Source: Gemmatimonadota bacterium (GTDB lineage Bacteria; GCA-2686955). Taken from it: a stretch of DNA of 11,339 nt. The notes under the pieces are model-generated. The model had not been told where the DNA came from and did no database searches. It was given only the letters and a program-made list of their open reading frames with translations. Each line of letters begins with the position of its first letter. Position 1 is the first letter of the stretch. Both the position numbers and the translations under genes were made by a program. The stretch covers positions 1 through 11,339 of the forward strand of contig NYZA01000062.1 in the NCBI GenBank assembly GCA_002686955.1, in the 5' to 3' direction. Positions 7,009-11,339 of this stretch are shown one piece after another.

Positions 7009-7213
7009 GACGCGGGCGAAGCCGTGGCTGAAGATCCCGCGGGTCAGGAAAGATCGGAGCTCGTCCTTTGACGAACCGGCGGAGCTCCCGGTCGCCGGTT
7101 TCGGTCCTTTCGAGGAAGGTCTCGAGGTGGCCCTGAAGGACCCGATAGAGCACCGTGGTCTCGGGGTGCCGCGGACTGTAGAGAGGCGCGCACGATGACA
7201 CGATCGACGACAT
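7003..7213 (-). pseudogene. IS91-type transposase, N-terminal remnant with one frameshift
   Basis: From ATG 7213 the minus strand reads MSSIVSSCAPLYSPRHPETT, then VLYRVLQGHLETFLERTE and RELRRFVK. After one extra A in the AAAGG at about 7065 it continues one frame over as DELRSFLTRGIFSHGFARVR plus a Cys at 7003. This is the N-terminus of IS91-type transposases (YxPRxPExxxLYRVVxxHLExFL, later HGFARVRC), ending at the first Cys of the zinc-binding domain. Beyond that Cys the match stops at the join with the alcohol dehydrogenase fragment. The rest of the transposase is missing here, but a matching C-terminal piece lies on the same strand at 4421-4582. Nothing else is recognised between 7214 and 7393. 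Confidence 0.75.
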
Positions 7214-7381
7214 GGAGGCCGTCCATGCGCACGGTCCGTGCTCGCGGGTGAGCAAGCGGGCGGCGGGCGGTGCTCCGAATAGGCGAACAGGCGGTGCGGC
7301 CGCTTCTTGGCACATCGACCGCGGCGCCCGCGCGAACCTGCATTTGGGGCCGGAATGGGATCCCAGCGGGGCGATCGGGTC

Positions 7382-7387
7382 TATACT
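7382..7387 (+). promoter_or_regulatory. Possible -10 element (TATACT) for the SGNH gene
   Basis: TATACT matches 5 of 6 bases of TATAAT and ends 6 bases before GTG 7394, the proposed start codon. A transcript would then begin at or next to the GTG, that is, leaderless. This would explain the lack of a Shine-Dalgarno sequence before the GTG. No convincing -35 is seen 17 bp upstream (GATCCC). Confidence 0.35.
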
Positions 7388-7393
7388 GCGGCA

Positions 7394-9748
7394 GTGTCGC
7401 CAATTGGAGCCCGCTGGCCGTTCATTGGAGCCACCGCGTTTGCCTTCGTGACAGCGGTCGCCCTCCGGCTGGGGCTCCCCGATCGGTGGTTCGATTGGAG
7501 CCAGCTACCCTGTCACACCGCCATGCCCGGCGTGGCGGCGCAGGGAGTCGCGTGGTTGGGCGGTGCTCTCTGGCGGGACGGCGCCATGGCGCTGTCCCAC
7601 GGTGGCAGCGTCGAGACCGAACCCGTCGACGCCAGCGGTGGTGTTGAAGTGCGATTCGGACCCATTCGGGGCGAGCCCACCTTCACCCTCGACCTCCTCG
7701 ATGGCGATGCTCGCCTGCTCTCCTTCGCCCACCGACCGGAGGATGACCACAGGGGGCTGACACCTGCACCAGGCGACGACTCTCCCTTTCCGCGGCGCTG
7801 GGAGGGGCGGTTGGCTGAGGTCGAGTTCTTCGTGGGGGAGGAGGCGATCGAGGTCGCGGTAGACGGCCACAAGGCGTCGGTTGCGCTCGAAAGAGCACCG
7901 GACGAGGTCCGCGTCGTCCTCCGGTCGGAGTCGGGGCTCGACCCGCCCCATCTGGAGCTGGGTGGCCTGGAGGTGGTCAACGGATCCGGGGAGAGGCGTC
8001 ACGTGAGCTTCGCCTACGGTCCCCGGTGGGTGGATCTCCGGGGCGGGTCGGCGTCGGCTCGGTTTCCGTGGGTCGCCAGCATCCTCGGCCTGACCATCCT
8101 CACGGTGGGAGCCCACGCCGTGGCTGTGGCTGCCGCGCGGCTTGGTCTGGACCGCGACGGCTTCGCCACGCTGCCCGTCCAGTGGGTCGGCGCCTTGGCC
8201 CTTGCGAGGGGCTTTCAGATCCCTCTGGCGGACTGGACGCTCTTCGCGATGGTGTGGGGGCTCGTGCGGATCGACGGCGGGGTCCACTCGGGCATTGTCG
8301 AGCGTGAGGCCACTCGCCCCGCACGCTTGCGCTGGGTGGGTTGGCTGCTCATGGGGACCGCGGGGGCCGGGACGGCGCTGGTCCACGTCGCGCAAACGGC
8401 GAGCCAGCTGGCCCCGGACTCGCCCGACCCGCGCTGGTTCTTGCTCCTGGCCCTCGTGGCGTGGGCCTGGGGAACCCTCGCTTCCCGCGGCCTCCCCCAG
8501 CGCTCCGCCGCTTTGTTCTGGACCCAGCTCGCCCTCGTCCCACTCGTCGATGCCCATCTGCAGCCCGGGTATCACCAGGCGTCGATCCTCGCGTTCTGGG
8601 CTACGGCTCTGGGGACATGGGTGGCGGCCCGCTCGGTCGTCAACGCCCGGGCGCTTCCGGTCGTGGCGGCCCTCGGTATCCTCATACCCGCGGTCTCAGT
8701 GGAGCTGGGAATGCGCTCACCGGTCGGACCTCTGGCCCAGCTACGCCTCGACTACGTCCAACGAATCGAGTCTGAATTCTGGGACATCGAAGGGACCACC
8801 GACCTCTTCGGGCGAGTGGCGGGGGCAGACTCCTTGGCCTTCAAGGGGCGCAGCTTCTCCGTGGCCCGTCCGGATGGGATCGGCCGGATTGTCTGCCTCG
8901 GGAGCTCCTCCACGTGGGGCTCGACCCTTCCCGATACCCCCACCCACGGCTACCCGGCCGAGCTCGAGCGAATCCTCTGCGACAAGGGAGTGAGCACCGA
9001 GGTGATCAACGGTGGCATCGAGGGCGCCGGGCTCTTCATGCTGGCCACCTATCTCGAAGATCGACTTCTTCCGCTCGAGCCCGACGCGGTGATCCTGTAC
9101 TACGGAAAAAACACGGAGCTGGCGAGGAACCACGCGCTGCTGCCGGAGATGGAGCGGCTCGTGGAGGAGCACCCCTGGATCGATTCAAGTCTGAAGATGG
9201 CGGCAGCGTTGGAGCTGCGTTGGGATCCACAGTGGGTCAACAGCCTCTATGTCGGATCGATGCACCTCTATTCGCTGGTCGCGGTCCGGGAGTTGGCGTT
9301 CTGGCTCACCCGGTTCCTGGAGACACCCGCGGGATTGGAGCGGGCCCGGCAGCTATATCCCTGGCGCTCCCTCCGGGTTCCGCCCAAGCACAAAGTCGAG
9401 AGCCTCGCCCCGACCGTGGTCGCGATCGTGGATCTCTGCGCGGAGCGGGGTATTCCGCTGATTCTGGTTCCGGAGGTGGTCGTTCCCGAGCTCTGGGGTG
9501 GGGGCATTCCCTACCGTGGCATCTTCGAGAGCCTCTCCGACCTGCCCGGGGTCGTGACGCGCCGGGTCGACCGGGCGCTCCTGGCTCCCCCGCGAGACCG
9601 GGTCTTCAACGACGACGTTCATCTGACTGAGTGGGGGTGTTGGCTTCTGGCCGAGGAGCTCACCCCAGCCGTGCTGGCGATTCTCGACGAGGAGACGTCG
9701 AGCGAGGCCCCCGTGGCCGGCTCGCCACAGGTTGAGATTGTTCCGTGA
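7394..9748 (+). CDS. Polytopic membrane protein with C-terminal SGNH/GDSL hydrolase domain
   Basis: 784 residues from GTG 7394, chosen because the first membrane segment follows at once (residues 9-28). The frame is open further upstream with an ATG at 7355, but the added residues are hydrophilic and untypical. Residues about 60-215 form an Asp/Glu-rich domain, probably beta and extracytoplasmic. Hydrophobic segments follow near 226-250, 263-290, 312-332, 348-364, 372-388, 396-414 and 420-437. The C-terminal domain (about 497-765) has the SGNH blocks: CLGSSSTWGS (501-510, likely nucleophile Ser505), NGGIEG (539-544), YYGKNTE (569-575, Gly571 and Asn573) and NDDVHLTEWG (739-748, Asp740-x-x-His743). 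The family removes or transfers acyl groups on lipids, glycans or wall polymers; the substrate is unknown. It is transcribed away from the membrane sulfatase across 540 bp of transposase debris, so joint function is unproven. Confidence 0.85.
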   Translation: MSPIGARWPFIGATAFAFVTAVALRLGLPDRWFDWSQLPCHTAMPGVAAQGVAWLGGALWRDGAMALSHGGSVETEPVDASGGVEVRFGPIRGEPTFTLDLLDGDARLLSFAHRPEDDHRGLTPAPGDDSPFPRRWEGRLAEVEFFVGEEAIEVAVDGHKASVALERAPDEVRVVLRSESGLDPPHLELGGLEVVNGSGERRHVSFAYGPRWVDLRGGSASARFPWVASILGLTILTVGAHAVAVAAARLGLDRDGFATLPVQWVGALALARGFQIPLADWTLFAMVWGLVRIDGGVHSGIVEREATRPARLRWVGWLLMGTAGAGTALVHVAQTASQLAPDSPDPRWFLLLALVAWAWGTLASRGLPQRSAALFWTQLALVPLVDAHLQPGYHQASILAFWATALGTWVAARSVVNARALPVVAALGILIPAVSVELGMRSPVGPLAQLRLDYVQRIESEFWDIEGTTDLFGRVAGADSLAFKGRSFSVARPDGIGRIVCLGSSSTWGSTLPDTPTHGYPAELERILCDKGVSTEVINGGIEGAGLFMLATYLEDRLLPLEPDAVILYYGKNTELARNHALLPEMERLVEEHPWIDSSLKMAAALELRWDPQWVNSLYVGSMHLYSLVAVRELAFWLTRFLETPAGLERARQLYPWRSLRVPPKHKVESLAPTVVAIVDLCAERGIPLILVPEVVVPELWGGGIPYRGIFESLSDLPGVVTRRVDRALLAPPRDRVFNDDVHLTEWGCWLLAEELTPAVLAILDEETSSEAPVAGSPQVEIVP

Positions 9749-10157
9749 CCAAGCCAACGAGTGGGTGGAAGCCCATGCTCGAACGGTTGCGGATAGGCAC
9801 TCCAAACCGGGTTTCCGCCTCATCTGTGTAACCAACCCGTCCGCAATCATGCCCCGTCTTCTCTCGGCCTTCTCCCCGGAACCGCTCCTGACTGTCACCA
9901 ATCCCCGAAAACCGCGCGAATCTGAACTAACTGAGCGCAGCTCTGGCCCGTCGAGGTCCGCGGATGCCCTGCGCCGCGCCGAGACGAGGCCCGCGGCGAT
10001 GTAGGATTCGCTTCCCCACAGGTGAGGGCCCGGAGTACGTCGCTCCGAGCCCTTCGGTGGACGGTCGGAATACTGTGGTGACGGCCGACCGTCCGAGTTC
10101 AGATGTAGCGCGTGGTGGGGAGTTTGTCGAGAGTTTCCGTCACCGGATGGGCTGAGC
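9745..10157. other. No supported gene; possible 28-codon coupled open frame
   Basis: The SGNH stop TGA is overlapped by a GTG (9745, GTGA) that opens a short frame, GWKPMLERLRIGTPNRV, closing at TAA 9831. It may be the start of a lost downstream gene or chance. A weak hairpin (TGGG/CCCA, extended by GAG/CTC across a two-base bulge) lies at about 9759-9780, without a T-run. Longer frames across this stretch on both strands show no family features. The last 130 bases hold the two hairpins listed separately. Confidence 0.4.
10026..10094. repeat. Pair of strong hairpins upstream of the Cys/Arg-rich mobile-element gene
   Basis: Hairpin 1: GGGCCCGGAG (10026-10035) pairs with CTCCGAGCCC (10043-10052), 9 of 10 pairs, with loop TACGTCG. 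Hairpin 2: GGACGGTCGG (10059-10068) pairs perfectly with CCGACCGTCC (10085-10094) across a 16-base loop. They are 6 bases apart and about 65 bases before ATG 10158. There is no T-run, so they are not simple terminators. They could be an element end, a leader or a structured RNA. Confidence 0.55.
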
Positions 10158-10661
10158 ATGGCGACGGAACTGGTTGTTCGACTGGCGACTTGCCCTGCTT
10201 GTCTTGCGCTATTCAGCATCTGCCGTTCCTGTGATCGGGGGCATCGCTACTGCGGTACGGCCTGTTCGCAGAGAGCGCGCCGGAAGGGCATGCACCGGGC
10301 GAGGCGGCGCCACCGCCGCAGCCCTGAGGGGCGCCTGGATCATCGAAACGCGGAGCGCCGGCGGCGGGCGCGACGACGAGCCGAGCGAGCTTCTTGCGTG
10401 GGGGATCACGGTTCCCACGATGCGGCTCCGGCGCTGACCCTGAGCACTCCCGGATCAGACCCCGGGAGAGAGGACAAGAACCGTGTATCTCGTTGTCATG
10501 AAGTGGAGTGGCACACACGCTGCGCTTCGGCTCCCATCGGTATTCACGCAACTCGAGGCGTGGCGCCGCGGTGCGCCGGGTGCGGCCGCTGGAGCAGTTC
10601 GGTCGACGTTCACGCGCCTCCGTGGCGCCGAAGGCCTCGATCTCGTCGGCGGCCGGTGTGA
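10158..10661 (+). CDS. Small Cys/Arg-rich putative zinc protein of an IS21-like element
   Basis: An intact 167-residue frame. The N-terminus carries paired cysteines, C12-x-x-C15, C22-x-x-C25 and C32-x3-C36 (CRSCDRGHRYCGTAC), able to bind zinc. An Arg-rich helix follows (37-77), then an unordered stretch and a last pair C139-x-x-C142 (CAGCGR). From memory, short proteins with a CDRGxxYC core and an Arg-rich tail are often encoded just before transposase genes in deltaproteobacteria. The istA-like start 15 bp downstream supports that context. The role is unknown: zinc-dependent nucleic-acid binding is an inference from composition. It looks intact although its neighbours are broken. The second half could be a frame kept open by chance in GC-rich DNA. 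Confidence 0.6.
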   Translation: MATELVVRLATCPACLALFSICRSCDRGHRYCGTACSQRARRKGMHRARRRHRRSPEGRLDHRNAERRRRARRRAERASCVGDHGSHDAAPALTLSTPGSDPGREDKNRVSRCHEVEWHTRCASAPIGIHATRGVAPRCAGCGRWSSSVDVHAPPWRRRPRSRRRPV

Positions 10662-10676
10662 TGAGAGGAGTTGGTC

Positions 10677-10814
10677 GTGATCCACCCGGAGCGGAGGCAG
10701 AAGATCCGCCGTCTGTACTACCCGGAACATGGAAGGTGGGGACGATCAGGCCATCCCTTCCACCCGAAGTGCCTACCGTCAGCCGGCGGCGGATCCGCTC
10801 GTACCGATCGTTGA
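10677..10814 (+). pseudogene. istA: IS21-type istA transposase start, frameshifted and truncated
   Basis: GTG 10677 lies 6 nt behind AGAGGAG and reads MIHPERRQKIRRLYYPEH, the usual N-terminal helix of IS21-family IstA transposases (family pattern MIxPExRxxIRRLYxxEHWKVGTIA). After CAT one T is missing: the expected WKVGTI is found one frame over (TGGAAGGTGGGGACGATC, about 10730-10748). The frame in register with the start ends at TGA 10812-10814. After the helix-turn-helix nothing of the DDE domain remains, and the sequence runs into a converging gene on the other strand. The assignment rests on about 25 residues, so it is moderate. Confidence 0.55.
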
Positions 10815-10826
10815 GGTCGGTGGCGG

Positions 10827-11245
10827 TCACGGTGTGCTCCTGGGTGACCGACTCGCTGCGTTTCTTTTCCGCCCGGCCCGGTCCCGACGGATGCTCTTGG
10901 GGTGGACCTTGACGCCGAGCTCTTCCTCGAGGCGCCGCCCGAGCTCGGCGGGCCGGATGTCCGGCCGGGCCGCGATCTCGGCGTCGACGAACTCGAGGAC
11001 CTCGGGCGTCAGCTTGTGAGCGCGCTTGGGTCCCTTCTTGTCGGGCAAGAGCCCCGCAAGGTCATTGCGCTCGAACGCCTCTTTCGCTTGGTAGTAGGTC
11101 GGCCGGGAGAGCCCGCAAGACGAAACCGCGCGGCTGACGCTGTGGCCGTCCGTGCGGACTCTGCGGAGTATCTCGTATGTGACCTGCACGAGATCGCGCG
11201 GATCGATCTCCCGAGATCAGGAGGTCTGAAGTTATCATTTGGCAT
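10827..11245 (-). pseudogene. Helix-turn-helix transposon-type DNA-binding protein, frameshifted at both ends
   Basis: The core frame (GTG 11189 to TGA 10827, 120 residues) reads VTYEILRRVRTDGHSVSRAV, then SRPTYYQAKEAFERNDLAGL, LPDKKGPKRAHKLTPEVLEF and ELGRRLEEELGVKVHPKSI. These are two helix-turn-helix units (about 14-37 and 60-100) of the kind found in transposase-like proteins, with the conserved GLLPxKKGPKxAHKLTPEV hinge. The frame is open upstream to a stop at 11219-11217. The likely start ATG 11245 (MPNDNFRPPDL) is one base out of register; adding one C at CTCGG (about 11212) joins them as PPDLREIDPRDLVQVTYEIL. Near 10890 a second indel separates SIRR from GRAEKKRSESVTQEH, the basic tail in another frame. 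No catalytic domain follows. It converges on the istA fragment, so two different elements abut here. Confidence 0.6.
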
Positions 11246-11265
11246 CCCATCTGCACTACATTTCC

Positions 11266-11338
11266 GGCCGATCGGCAAGCCCCGAAATCCTCAAAATAGC
11301 CCTACTATTCCTGCGGTTTCGGAACTTGCCGATCGCCC
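11266..11338. repeat. 22-bp inverted repeat with 29-base AT-richer spacer
   Basis: The left arm 11266-11287 (GGCCGATCGGCAAG, then CCCCGAAA) is the reverse complement of the right arm 11317-11338 (TTTCGGAA, then CTTGCCGATCGCCC), 19 of 22 positions pairing. The spacer is richer in A/T than its surroundings and itself holds a small hairpin, AATAG/CTATT (11296-11310). It lies 20 bp upstream of the helix-turn-helix start on the minus strand, at the window edge. It may be facing element ends, a regulatory operator or a cruciform. Confidence 0.75.
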
Positions 11339-11339
11339 A

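Noticed and set aside
7505-8575. 356-codon minus-strand open frame
   Set aside because: Antisense shadow of the SGNH membrane protein; highly charged and without motifs.
9780-9850. tRNA-like or attachment-site-like stretch after the SGNH gene
   Set aside because: No cloverleaf could be drawn and no direct repeat of it was found in the window.
9353-10219. 288-codon minus-strand open frame spanning the SGNH end and the spacer
   Set aside because: It overlaps the conserved SGNH C-terminus, has no family features and no good start.
10213-10830. 205-codon minus-strand frame opposite the Cys/Arg-rich gene
   Set aside because: Only its first 30 residues (TATDLNDRYERIRRRL) might belong to the mobile element; the rest is the shadow of the plus-strand gene.

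Overview
The window is GC-rich bacterial DNA that I read as coming from an uncultured deltaproteobacterium-like or Myxococcota-like organism. The grounds are the FG-GAP and beta-helix surface proteins, a membrane sulfatase-fold enzyme ending in LQSLGYLR, a membrane-bound SGNH hydrolase, and IS91/IS21 debris. This placement is inference; there is no rRNA or marker gene here.

Layout. (1) 1-2638, minus strand: a translationally coupled pair of exported proteins, a parallel beta-helix protein followed by an FG-GAP/VCBS repeat protein that runs off the left edge. The start of the beta-helix gene is a 13-bp tandem repeat (5.5 copies). It throws the ATG that has the good ribosome binding site out of frame, so the gene looks phase-variable. 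(2) 3255-4303, plus strand: a broken pair of genes, the C-terminal part of an ADP-ribosylglycohydrolase fused in frame to a piece of methylthioribose kinase (mtnK), then a deletion/frameshift, then the intact mtnK C-lobe. (3) 4421-7213: the C-terminal and N-terminal ends of an IS91-type transposase, both on the minus strand. They flank an intact 720-residue membrane sulfatase-superfamily protein and the first 35 codons of a zinc alcohol dehydrogenase. (4) 7394-9748, plus strand: an intact 784-residue polytopic membrane protein with a C-terminal SGNH/GDSL hydrolase domain. (5) 9749-11339: about 400 bp without a supported gene, two strong hairpins, then a mobile-element graveyard. This holds a small Cys/Arg-rich protein, a frameshifted IS21-type istA start, a converging frameshifted helix-turn-helix protein, and a large inverted repeat at the right edge.

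How it fits together. The intact genes all act at or outside the membrane: surface beta-helix and FG-GAP proteins, a membrane phosphatase/sulfatase-fold enzyme and a membrane esterase. The rest is decayed metabolic and transposition genes joined at abrupt boundaries, one with an obvious 10-bp microhomology. I see no CRISPR array, no tRNA and no rRNA. The most interesting signal is the out-of-frame 13-bp repeat in the signal-peptide region of the beta-helix gene.
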